Below, one piece after another: positions 9,072-16,614 of a DNA stretch of 64,000 nucleotides. The DNA lies in the NCBI RefSeq assembly GCF_020037015.1, contig NZ_JAIQDE010000015.1, forward strand, positions 62,001-126,000. Reading direction: 5' to 3'. The translations under genes were made by a program, and so were the position numbers. The notes below the pieces were generated by a model. That model searched no databases. It had not been told where the DNA came from and saw only the letters and a program-made list of their open reading frames with translations. The stretch is from Corallococcus sp. AS-1-6 (lineage in GTDB: Bacteria > Myxococcota > Myxococcia > Myxococcales > Myxococcaceae). The stretch's first letter is position 1; every line of letters starts with the position of its first letter.

Positions 9072-9101
9072 CTTATAGCGGAGGCGATCAACCCGCATCA
9101 A
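9072..9101 (-). promoter_or_regulatory. Sigma70-like promoter for the 65-residue protein gene
   Basis: Read on the minus strand, TTGATG (9101-9096) and TATAAG (9077-9072) are separated by 18 nt. This leaves a leader of about 60 nt before the SD and ATG at 9004. Confidence 0.45.
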
Positions 9102-9108
9102 ATGCGGG
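9092..9108. promoter_or_regulatory. Perfect inverted repeat overlapping the -35 box
   Basis: CCCGCAT and ATGCGGG face each other across a three-base centre and overlap the proposed -35 element at 9096-9101. This is a candidate operator for the divergent 8807/9197 pair; it could also be a chance hairpin. Confidence 0.35.
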
Positions 9109-9196
9109 GCAGGGATGACTCCCTCTGTACACGGGGCGTGCGGGGAGGCCGTCGTCCCCGACCATCCGGCTCCGGTCCGTAGTAGGAACGCTTCCG

Positions 9197-10120
9197 ATGT
9201 CCGAACTCGACGACTCCTCGCTCCTGGAACTGCTGGACCTGGCCTTCGACGCGCTCTGTGCGTCCCGCGTCTCGGATTGGGTGGACCCCGACCGGGTGCT
9301 CGCGGCGGTCGACCTCGCCCTGACGCCCGAGCGGGTGACGGGCTGGCACGCGCGGCTGGTGGTCCCCGTGCGCACGCGGCTGCTCGCGCGAGCGGCGAAG
9401 AGCCGCATCAAGCTGGGCGCGTGGCTCCCCGCCGAGGCCACCGCGTCGCTGACGGAGCTCCTGGGCCAGCCGGTGCGCCTGCCTCGCAAGGCCATCGACG
9501 AGCTGGTGGCGTCCGAGCAGGTGCGGGAGACCGTGCGAACCACGCTCCAGGAGACCCTGTCGTCCCTGGTGAGCAAGGTCATCGCGGGGGCTCCGGGGGT
9601 GGGCGGCGGCGGGCTGCGGGATGCGCTGAGCTGGGGCGCGCGGGCGGCGGCCTCGGCGGGCAAGGGACTCCTGGGAGGCCTGGGCGGAGGCTTGCAGGAC
9701 CGCGTGCGCGAGGTCATCGACGGCTCCATGGCCCTGGTGCAGCGGCGGATCGCCGAGCGGCTCGCCAGCGAGGAGACCGCGCGGGCCCTGGGAGCACGGC
9801 GCCAGAAGCTCTTTCTGTCCACCCTGGAGAAGACGGAGGCCGAGGCCGCGCAGGCGCTGGGCCGGGTGCCCCACGAGCACCTCGACGGCCTGGTGCCCCA
9901 GGTGACCGCGCACAACCTCGCGCGCCCCGAGGTCCGCGAGGGGTTGAAGGCCGAGCTCCACGCCGTCCTGGAGGACCTGTCACGGCACACCGTGGGGGAG
10001 CTGCTGGATCAGGCCGGGCTGCGGGACGCGACACGTCAATGGCTGCACGCGCACGGCCTGCCCTTCGCGCGCACGCTGGCGCACTCCGCCGCCTTCAACG
10101 CCTGGCGGGCCCGCATGTAG
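9197..10120 (+). CDS. Conserved-looking hypothetical helical protein
   Basis: The 307-residue product is soluble and almost entirely predicted helical. It is rich in Ala, Leu, Arg and Glu, with a flexible Gly-rich stretch near residues 133-165 (GGGGLRDALSWG, GLLGGLGGGLQDR). I do not recognise a family; there is no signal peptide, TM helix or catalytic motif. The start at 9197 has a weak AGGA about ten bases upstream. Strong third-position GC bias supports real coding. It is transcribed divergently from the small protein gene at 8807-9004. Confidence 0.65.
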   Translation: MSELDDSSLLELLDLAFDALCASRVSDWVDPDRVLAAVDLALTPERVTGWHARLVVPVRTRLLARAAKSRIKLGAWLPAEATASLTELLGQPVRLPRKAIDELVASEQVRETVRTTLQETLSSLVSKVIAGAPGVGGGGLRDALSWGARAAASAGKGLLGGLGGGLQDRVREVIDGSMALVQRRIAERLASEETARALGARRQKLFLSTLEKTEAEAAQALGRVPHEHLDGLVPQVTAHNLARPEVREGLKAELHAVLEDLSRHTVGELLDQAGLRDATRQWLHAHGLPFARTLAHSAAFNAWRARM

Positions 10121-10234
10121 CCCGCGGAGAAAACTACACCCGTGCTGCTTTGAGAGAGATTCAGGCCACGGCGTCGTCATTCCAAGCCAAGACAGAATGT
10201 GTTAGGATTTGAGCGTCACCCCGACGGAGGACGC

Positions 10235-10492
10235 ATGCGAGCGAGCATTGTCTGTGGGCTGTTGGCGACGGCGCTGATGGTGGGCTGTGGTGGGGCCGTG
10301 GAGCAGGACGAGGAACCCCAGTTGGGCACGCAGAAGTCCCCGATTCCCGACTGCAGCGGTTCACACGACGCGATCAATTACTACAGTGACGCTGCCCACA
10401 CGACCCTGATTGGGATCCGGGGCTGCTACTGCGGCTCGTGGTCCAGTTGGGGCAAGACGTCCGCCTTCTCCGAACCCAACTGGGACTGCTAG
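10235..10492 (+). CDS. Small DUF6289-like lipoprotein
   Basis: The 85-residue protein has a lipoprotein signal ending LMVG-C. The short mature part has the pattern YYSDAAHTTLIG, then CYCGSWSSWGKTS, and a C-terminal Cys. This resembles the small DUF6289-type proteins common in myxobacteria and actinomycetes, for which no function is established. The ATG at 10235 follows GGAGGACGC, an excellent SD, so the 12 codons upstream in the same frame are not used. Confidence 0.75.
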   Translation: MRASIVCGLLATALMVGCGGAVEQDEEPQLGTQKSPIPDCSGSHDAINYYSDAAHTTLIGIRGCYCGSWSSWGKTSAFSEPNWDC

Positions 10493-10527
10493 GTCGTCCG
10501 TCCAAGGGCATCACGCCGTCGACCCTC

Positions 10528-10564
10528 GGCCTTCACACCGCCACGCTCGGCGGTCGTGAAGGCC
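10528..10564 (+). terminator. Long two-step hairpin after the small lipoprotein gene
   Basis: GGCCTTCAC at 10528 pairs with GTGAAGGCC at 10556-10564, and inside it ACCGCC pairs with GGCGGT across a six-base loop. No T-run follows, so it is either a weak terminator or an mRNA-stabilising structure. Confidence 0.5.
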
Positions 10565-10650
10565 ACACCCAAGTAGCGGCAAACTGACCGGGCAAGCTTG
10601 ATAATCGAGCGTGAACCAAGCGCTCATGTGGTTGGACTTGGGAGGGGCAA

Positions 10651-10989
10651 ATGACTGCGGAACGCGAGTATCCTAGCGGTGGTGAGAAGTTTGAAGTCGA
10701 CACTGCGCCGAACACGAATCAAGAGCCGATCACCTTCCAGTCAAATGCAAACTGCGGGCGGACCCTGTCCGTCGAAGATCGGGGCAACAGCCAGTATGCT
10801 TGGTTCTATCTGGTGAATGGTTCTGATCAAACCGCTACGGTGACGATCCGTCGAAGCTGGGTTTATGAGGGACAGAACCGGAGCGATACGCAGCGGCATG
10901 TTCTATATGCTCGCGAGGAGCGCGAAGTCTTCAGCTTTGATCGCAGGCAGCAGCCGCGCCTGACTGTTTTGAGCTGCGCTCTGTCATAA
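10651..10989 (+). CDS. Orphan 112-residue protein, predicted beta-rich
   Basis: A strong SD (GGGAGGGGCAA) precedes the ATG. The protein has no signal peptide. It alternates polar and hydrophobic residues in a way that suggests a beta-sandwich (AWFYLVNGSDQTATVTIRRS), and it holds two cysteines, one central and one three residues from the end. Codon use is less GC-biased than in neighbours, so the gene may be acquired. No family is recognised. Confidence 0.6.
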   Translation: MTAEREYPSGGEKFEVDTAPNTNQEPITFQSNANCGRTLSVEDRGNSQYAWFYLVNGSDQTATVTIRRSWVYEGQNRSDTQRHVLYAREEREVFSFDRRQQPRLTVLSCALS

Positions 10990-11216
10990 GCACCTGGCGT
11001 CTTCGAGACGACCTCCGCGGCACGGGGCTCGAACATTGATGGTCAGGGTGTCGCCCTGACTCCGATGGCGAACTCCTCGCCGCGTTGGACAGGCGAAAGA
11101 ACCCGTGGGAGGCGGACAGGAGCGTCTGCCCTGCACGCACCTGCCGCGCCCCTCCTGGGAAGGCATCTGGGCTGAGCCTGGCCCAGTTCCGTCGGCCGTC
11201 GTGCGGCTGTCTGGGT

Positions 11217-14200
11217 TCAGGGGGTATAGATCTCTCCCGGTACTTCGAATCTCCCCATGACAAGGACCCTGCCGTCGATCAGCCGTGTCGCCTGGTGCCC
11301 GCTGCGAGGTTCGGTCATGGGGCCGGTAGCACTCCAGGTGCCCGAGGTCGGGTCGAAGAGTTCCGCTGACGAGAGAAGGATAAAAGGAGGATCCGGCGGG
11401 AAGGGATAGACTTCTCCTCCTGCAACGAGGACCTTGCCATTGAGCAGCAGCGTGGCTGAGTGCCCGGTACGAGGACTCATGCCGCCAGTAACGCTCCAGG
11501 TACCCAAGGCCGGATCGTACAACTCCGCAGCCCCCGTGACTTGATCGGATACAAAGTCGTATCCCCCCGCGATGAGGACCTTTCCATTGGCCAGCAGCGT
11601 CGAGGTGCTGGTGGCATATCTGGCAATTCCAACGGGGGCGTCGGTCGCTTTCCAGGTATCCGAGGCCGGGTCGTACAGCAACCACGTTGGATTGCTCCGG
11701 AAGAGGACCTCTCCGTTGGCCAGCAGTGTCGCGGGCCCGGAGTGGGGTGGGGGTGGGGTGGGGCTCGCGCTCCAGGTATCCAACGCGGGATCGTAGAACC
11801 ACATCGCCGAGCTTGATTCAGCGAGGACCTGGCCGCTGGGCAGCAGCGCCACCAGGCGCAGGACCTCGGGCGGTGCGTGGGCGGCGCTCCAGGTGCCCGA
11901 GGTCGGATCGTACAGCTCCGCTGTCAGGAGGGGAGCGCTAATGGTTCCTCCTCCCCAGACGAGGATCTTGCCATTGAGCAGTGGCGTCGCCGTGTGCCCA
12001 CCGCGCGCCTCGGCCATCGAGCCGGTCGCGTGCCAGGTGTTCCAGGTCGGGTCGTACACTTCCGCCGTGGCGAGAGGAACTCCACTGGGCGAGACACCTC
12101 CCGAGACGAGGACCTGGCCATCGGGCAGCAGGCTCACCGTGTACCCGAGGCGAGGCTCGAGCATGGCGCTGATCGGGCTCCAGGTGCCCGAGGGCGGGCC
12201 GAACACCTCCGCCGTCGCGGTGAGGCCCCCCGCGACAAGAACCCGGCCGTCGGGCAGCAGCGTCGCCGTGTGCCCATCGTGCCCTTCGGTCATGGGCTCC
12301 GTCAGGCTCCAGGTGCCCGAGGCCGGATCGTACACCTCCGTCACCTCGCGGGAGGCTCCCACGACGAGGACCTGCCCGTTCAGCAGCAGGGTCGCCGTAT
12401 GTGAGTAGGTAGGCAGGGGCAGGGAGCCCGTTTCACTCCAGGTGTCCGAGCTGGGGTCGTACAGCTCCGCCGTCGTGGGGAGCGAAGCGTTTCCCCCTGC
12501 GACAAGAACCCGGCCGTCGGGCAGCAGCGTCGCCGTGTGCTCGTAGCGAGCCGAGAGCATGGAACCCGCGGCGCTCCAGGTGTCCGAGGTCGGGTCGTAC
12601 CATTCCGCTGTCGCGAGGGCTCCGCTGTCGAAGTCGTATCCCCCGGTCACGAGGACCTTGCCGTTGGGCATCAGCGTCGCTGTGTGACCGTAATAGCGAG
12701 GTGAAGTCATGGGACCGGTCGCGGCCCATGTGCCGGAGCTCGGGTCATAGACTTCCGCGAAGGCACCCACGCTGACGGTGTCGGATCGTCCGACGACAAG
12801 GACCTTGCCATCGGGCAGCAGCGTCGCCGTGTGCCCCATCCGAGGGGCGGTCATGGAGCCGGTGGCACTCCAGGTGCCCGAGGTCGGATCGTAGAGCTCC
12901 GCGGACACGAGGGGGATGCCTTCACCGCCGTCTCCCCCTGCGACGAGGACCTTGCCGTTGGGGAGCAGCGTCGCCGTGTGATTGAAGCGAGGCGCGGCCA
13001 TGGAGCCGGTGGCACTCCAGGTGCCCGAGGTCGGGTTGAAGATCTCCGCTGTCTCAAGAGGGGCAAGGTTGCGAATGAGCGGAGGAATTTCGACCGCTCC
13101 CCCCGCGACGAGGACCCTACCGTTGGGCAGCAGCGTCGCCGTGGCCGCGAGGCGCGGTGAGCTCATGGAGCCCGTCAGGACCCAGCCCCCTGCGGTGGAG
13201 CAGTCCGGCAGCCCCGCCACCGGGAAGCTCCGAGTGACCCTCAGGCCGAAGGCATTGGTCACGGTGGCGGTGATGAGGGGAGTGGTGCTGGCCCTGACGC
13301 AGAGGGGGGCGGTCCAGGTGACGCGGCTGCGGGAGGCGTCACCGGTGGCTGTGCCCAGCACGCCCGCGGTGGCGGCCCAGGAGAACGACAGGGCGGAGCC
13401 CTCGGGATCGCTGGCGACCACCTCGTAGGTGAGCACCTGTCCCGCGGTGGCGGTGTCCGAGGAGCGGTAGGAGCGAACGATGACGGGAGCGAGGTGGGGG
13501 ACCGGGGGGCGGTGGCCCACGCAGAGGGCGACGGTGCCCGTGTTCTGCCCGCCGCGCCCATCCGAGATCTGGACCGTCAGGCGACAGTTGTTGCAGGAGC
13601 CTTCGGGCAGCGCCGTAGGCGTGAACAGGGGGGAACTGGAGTGGGCGTTGATCCAGGAGCCAGCGCACGTCGCGCTCCAGAAGTAGGTGAGCCCGTCTCC
13701 ATCCGGATCGGACGCGGAGACGGAGAGGGAGGTCTGCTGCCCGACGGCGAGCTGCGTGGGGACGGCGCTGAGCGAGTCGACTCGCGGGGAGCTGTTGAAG
13801 GAGATGCTCAGCGCCGCATCCCCCTCTGAGCCGTCCGTGGTCACGTTGACGAGCAGGAGGACGTTCGAGGCCAGTCCGCGTGAGTCCATCACGGTGAGGG
13901 AGAGCTGCTGCAAGCCCGGGGAGTAAGGCGCCGTCCAGTACGTCGAGGCCGAGGAGGGCGAGGAGAAGGAGCCTGCGGTGGCGCTCCAGGCGTAGAAGAG
14001 CCTGTCACCCGGGTTGGGGTCGTGAGCCCTGGCGCTCAAGCTGATTGAGCGCCCCAAGGGCACGGAGGTGGAAGAGACCACCAGCGAGTCGATGAGAGGC
14101 GCCTCGTTGTCGAAGGGAGGCGGAGGGTTGAGCTCCTGGAGGGTGATGAAGACCTGGGTCCAGCCCGGGGAGATGTAGACGCCGGAGGCGGAGCCAGAGA

Positions 14201-14492
14201 AGAGCAGGGTGCCCGAGGCGTCGAAGGCCTGGGCCAGGAAGGAGCGGTCCGGGCCTTCGGGAATGTTGCCGATGATGCCGCCCCAGACGCCCTCGGTCTG
14301 GGCCAGCTCTACGGTCACCGAGGGAATGTCCGGGCCACTCGAGGTGACGGTGACGCGGGAGATTCCAGCAGAGAGCGCCTGGGGCGCGGAGACGACGAAC
14401 CGCGCCGAGCCGGTGTCAGAGGAAGTGGCGGAGCAGCCCGCCATCAGCGCCAGGCCGAGTGCCAGCACCAGCGAAAATGAAGCTCTGTTCAT
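11217..14492 (-). CDS. Large kelch-repeat lipoprotein with Ig/PKD-like N-terminal domains
   Basis: The 1091-residue protein starts with a lipoprotein signal ending LMAG-C. The first 420 or so residues form beta-rich Ig/PKD-like domains with typical phrases such as SASDPDGDGLTYFWSAT. The remainder consists of more than ten kelch motifs of about 45-50 residues, each with PR..HTATLLPNGKVLVAGG followed by AELYDPTSGTWSATG. This should fold as one or two beta-propellers on the cell surface. Kelch lipoproteins of this kind are numerous in myxobacterial genomes and their ligands are unknown. A G-rich SD lies upstream of the ATG. The repeats are also visible at the DNA level. Confidence 0.9.
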   Translation of the reverse strand: MNRASFSLVLALGLALMAGCSATSSDTGSARFVVSAPQALSAGISRVTVTSSGPDIPSVTVELAQTEGVWGGIIGNIPEGPDRSFLAQAFDASGTLLFSGSASGVYISPGWTQVFITLQELNPPPPFDNEAPLIDSLVVSSTSVPLGRSISLSARAHDPNPGDRLFYAWSATAGSFSSPSSASTYWTAPYSPGLQQLSLTVMDSRGLASNVLLLVNVTTDGSEGDAALSISFNSSPRVDSLSAVPTQLAVGQQTSLSVSASDPDGDGLTYFWSATCAGSWINAHSSSPLFTPTALPEGSCNNCRLTVQISDGRGGQNTGTVALCVGHRPPVPHLAPVIVRSYRSSDTATAGQVLTYEVVASDPEGSALSFSWAATAGVLGTATGDASRSRVTWTAPLCVRASTTPLITATVTNAFGLRVTRSFPVAGLPDCSTAGGWVLTGSMSSPRLAATATLLPNGRVLVAGGAVEIPPLIRNLAPLETAEIFNPTSGTWSATGSMAAPRFNHTATLLPNGKVLVAGGDGGEGIPLVSAELYDPTSGTWSATGSMTAPRMGHTATLLPDGKVLVVGRSDTVSVGAFAEVYDPSSGTWAATGPMTSPRYYGHTATLMPNGKVLVTGGYDFDSGALATAEWYDPTSDTWSAAGSMLSARYEHTATLLPDGRVLVAGGNASLPTTAELYDPSSDTWSETGSLPLPTYSHTATLLLNGQVLVVGASREVTEVYDPASGTWSLTEPMTEGHDGHTATLLPDGRVLVAGGLTATAEVFGPPSGTWSPISAMLEPRLGYTVSLLPDGQVLVSGGVSPSGVPLATAEVYDPTWNTWHATGSMAEARGGHTATPLLNGKILVWGGGTISAPLLTAELYDPTSGTWSAAHAPPEVLRLVALLPSGQVLAESSSAMWFYDPALDTWSASPTPPPPHSGPATLLANGEVLFRSNPTWLLYDPASDTWKATDAPVGIARYATSTSTLLANGKVLIAGGYDFVSDQVTGAAELYDPALGTWSVTGGMSPRTGHSATLLLNGKVLVAGGEVYPFPPDPPFILLSSAELFDPTSGTWSATGPMTEPRSGHQATRLIDGRVLVMGRFEVPGEIYTP

Positions 14493-14664
14493 GAGGCAGC
14501 CCCCCGTGTTCCCAGTCCCTCTGGGCAGAGGGCACTCTCAAGGAGCCAAGCAGGCGCTGCCTATTGCCCCAGCAGTCCATGCGCCGTTACGTGCTGGACG
14601 CGCCGCGCCCACCTGAGCGGCTGATCCACCTGCTCTGCCGCACATGAAGAAAACGAGGACAGAG

Positions 14665-14695
14665 AAAAACCCAGCAACCCCTCAAGGCTGCTGGG
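14665..14695 (-). terminator. Intrinsic terminator of the PEGA-kinase gene
   Basis: On the minus strand CCCAGCAGCC pairs with GGTTGCTGGG (ten pairs, one a G-T wobble) around a six-base loop and runs directly into TTTTT. It lies 38 nt past the kinase stop codon. Confidence 0.85.
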
Positions 14696-14702
14696 CTTCT
14701 CG

Positions 14703-14729
14703 GGATGAGGCGACGGCAATCGAACCTGC
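14703..14729 (-). other. Possible remnant of a tRNA 3' end
   Basis: Between the kinase stop and the terminator, the minus strand reads like the T-arm and 3' acceptor strand of a tRNA: GCAGGTTCGATT, then GCCGTCGCCTC. The 3' half of the T-stem appears to lack about three bases, and no 5' half is present. This could be coincidence. Confidence 0.2.
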
Positions 14730-14732
14730 GGC

Positions 14733-16490
14733 CTACTCGAACACGCCGATGCCGGGGTCGTTGCCACCGGACTTCGTGGGCTTCGTGGGCCGGGGCGGCG
14801 GCGCGGCGCGCAGCGGCTCCAGCCTCACGCTCACGCGCTGCTCCGCCGTATCCGCGAGCCGGCTGTAATCCAGGGTCTTCTCCTGGTCATGATGCCCGGC
14901 GAGCTTGAAGCGCAGCTCGGTGACCTTGGAGCGCGGCATGAGCAGCTTGGTGGGCGTGGTGCCGATCTGCGCGTCACCGTCGAAGATGGCCGCGCCGGAA
15001 GGCGAGGAGGTGAACTCCACCGTCACGTCCTCCGGCATGGCCGCCGGAGGAGGCGTCGCTGGCGGCTCCTGCACCCGCGTGGGCGGCGCCTCCACGGGCG
15101 CCTTCGGAGGCGCCATCGCCACGGGGGGCGACGTCGGGGCCGTCTCGCCACCGCCGCGCGCCATCACCACCGCCACGCCCGCGCCAATCAGCAACAGCGG
15201 CACGCCGATGATGGCCGCCTTCACACCCCCGGACATGCCCCTGGGCGGCGGCGGAAGCTCCGGCTCCGGCTCCACGGCGCGAGGGGCAGGGGGACGCGGC
15301 CGGCTCGCGGCCACGGGCGCCGGGCTGTTCGCGTTGGACGTCCCACGTGGTGCGGGGGCCTGCGCTCCCGCTGGCGTGGTCCCCCGGGGCGGAGCCAGGC
15401 CCACGCGGGACCCCGTCTTGCCCGTGGCCGGTGCACGGCCCGCGCGGCTGCCGGAACCCAGCCGGCTTCCCGAACCCGCGCGGCTCCCAGAGCCCGCACG
15501 GCTCCGGCTGCCCGTGCCCCGCTCGGCGCCGGGAGTGCCGCCCGTGGGGTGCGCGTCCAGCTCCTCCGGGGACAGGCCCTCCACCGCGTCCAGCAGCGCG
15601 TCGATGAACTCCTGCGCGTTCTGGTACCGGTCCTCCTTCTCCGGCGCGAGCGCCTTGGCGAAGAAGGCGTCCAGCTCCGGCGGCACCGGCGCGCCCTGGC
15701 GCTTGCTGTTCACCGGGGGCACGGGCTGCGTCAGCGACGCCGTCAGCGCCTTGCGCACCGTGTTCGCGCCGTACGGCGAGCTGCCCGTGAGGCAGAAGTA
15801 GAGCACGCCCGCCATCGAGTAGAGGTCGGAGCGCTGGTCCACGGACTCGCCGCCGGCCTGCTCGGGCGGCATGTACTGCGGGGTGCCCAGCACCTGGCCC
15901 GTGGAGGTGAGCTGCTCCTCCTCGTCCTGCTCCAGCGCCTTCACCAGGCCGAAGTCCAGCACCTTGACGAAGTCCTTCCCGTCGAGCGCCTGGACCATGA
16001 TGTTGTGCGGCTTCAGGTCGCGGTGGACGCAACCCTCCTCGTGCGCGTGCGCCAGCCCCAGCGTGGCCTGCTCCAGCAGGTTCACCGCGCGGCGCAGCGT
16101 CATGGGCCCTTCGCGCTTCACCAGCTCCTTGAGGCTCTCTCCCTTGAGGAGCTCCATCACGTAGTAGCAGGTGCCGTCCGCCGCCCGGCCGAAGTCGAAG
16201 ATGGTGATGACGTTCGGGTGCCTGAGCCGGCTGGCGATCTCCGCCTCTCGGCGGAAGCGCTCGAAGAACTGGGGCGCCGCGGCGAGCGACGGGTTGAGCG
16301 TCTTCACGGCCACCGGGCGCTGCACGGACGTCTGCGTGGCCCGGAACACCATGCCCATGCCGCCCTGACCCAGGACGCTTTCAATCTTGTAGCGGCCGTC
16401 CAGCACCTGGCCCAGGAGCTGGAGGCTCTGCGCCGCGCACAGGTGATCTTGACCTTCGGTACTTCCGCAGTGGGGGCAGGGGGCGGCCAT
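14733..16490 (-). CDS. Ser/Thr protein kinase with N-terminal zinc-knuckle, one TM helix and PEGA domain
   Basis: The 585-residue protein opens with a short Cys/His segment (CPHCGSTEGQDHLC). The kinase domain spans about residues 34-300: glycine loop GQGGMGMVF, Lys63 in VAVKTL, Asp158 in HRDLKPHN, DFG at 179-181, and MPPEQ in place of APE. A Ser/Gly/Arg- and Pro-rich linker precedes a single TM helix (AAIIGVPLLLIGAGVAVVMA). The outer part ends in a PEGA domain (SSPSGAAIFDGDAQIGTTP). The ATG at 16490 is preferred to a TTG at 16529. It is likely a receptor-type kinase sensing a periplasmic signal; the substrate is unknown. Confidence 0.9.
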   Translation of the reverse strand: MAAPCPHCGSTEGQDHLCAAQSLQLLGQVLDGRYKIESVLGQGGMGMVFRATQTSVQRPVAVKTLNPSLAAAPQFFERFRREAEIASRLRHPNVITIFDFGRAADGTCYYVMELLKGESLKELVKREGPMTLRRAVNLLEQATLGLAHAHEEGCVHRDLKPHNIMVQALDGKDFVKVLDFGLVKALEQDEEEQLTSTGQVLGTPQYMPPEQAGGESVDQRSDLYSMAGVLYFCLTGSSPYGANTVRKALTASLTQPVPPVNSKRQGAPVPPELDAFFAKALAPEKEDRYQNAQEFIDALLDAVEGLSPEELDAHPTGGTPGAERGTGSRSRAGSGSRAGSGSRLGSGSRAGRAPATGKTGSRVGLAPPRGTTPAGAQAPAPRGTSNANSPAPVAASRPRPPAPRAVEPEPELPPPPRGMSGGVKAAIIGVPLLLIGAGVAVVMARGGGETAPTSPPVAMAPPKAPVEAPPTRVQEPPATPPPAAMPEDVTVEFTSSPSGAAIFDGDAQIGTTPTKLLMPRSKVTELRFKLAGHHDQEKTLDYSRLADTAEQRVSVRLEPLRAAPPPRPTKPTKSGGNDPGIGVFE

Positions 16491-16614
16491 GGGTGCCGGG
16501 AGTATAGGCAAGCCCTGCCTTCCGCCCAACCGGGGAGATGTGCCCCCTGGGCAGTCAAGCAGGCATCAGAACCGTTCCCGTAGGGCTTGCCGGCTGTTAT
16601 CTCCCCCCTCCGCC

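Noticed and set aside
11217..13200. Regular spaced DNA repeats suggesting an array
   Set aside because: They are the coding repeats of kelch motifs, with imperfect units of about 140-150 nt, not CRISPR repeats and spacers.
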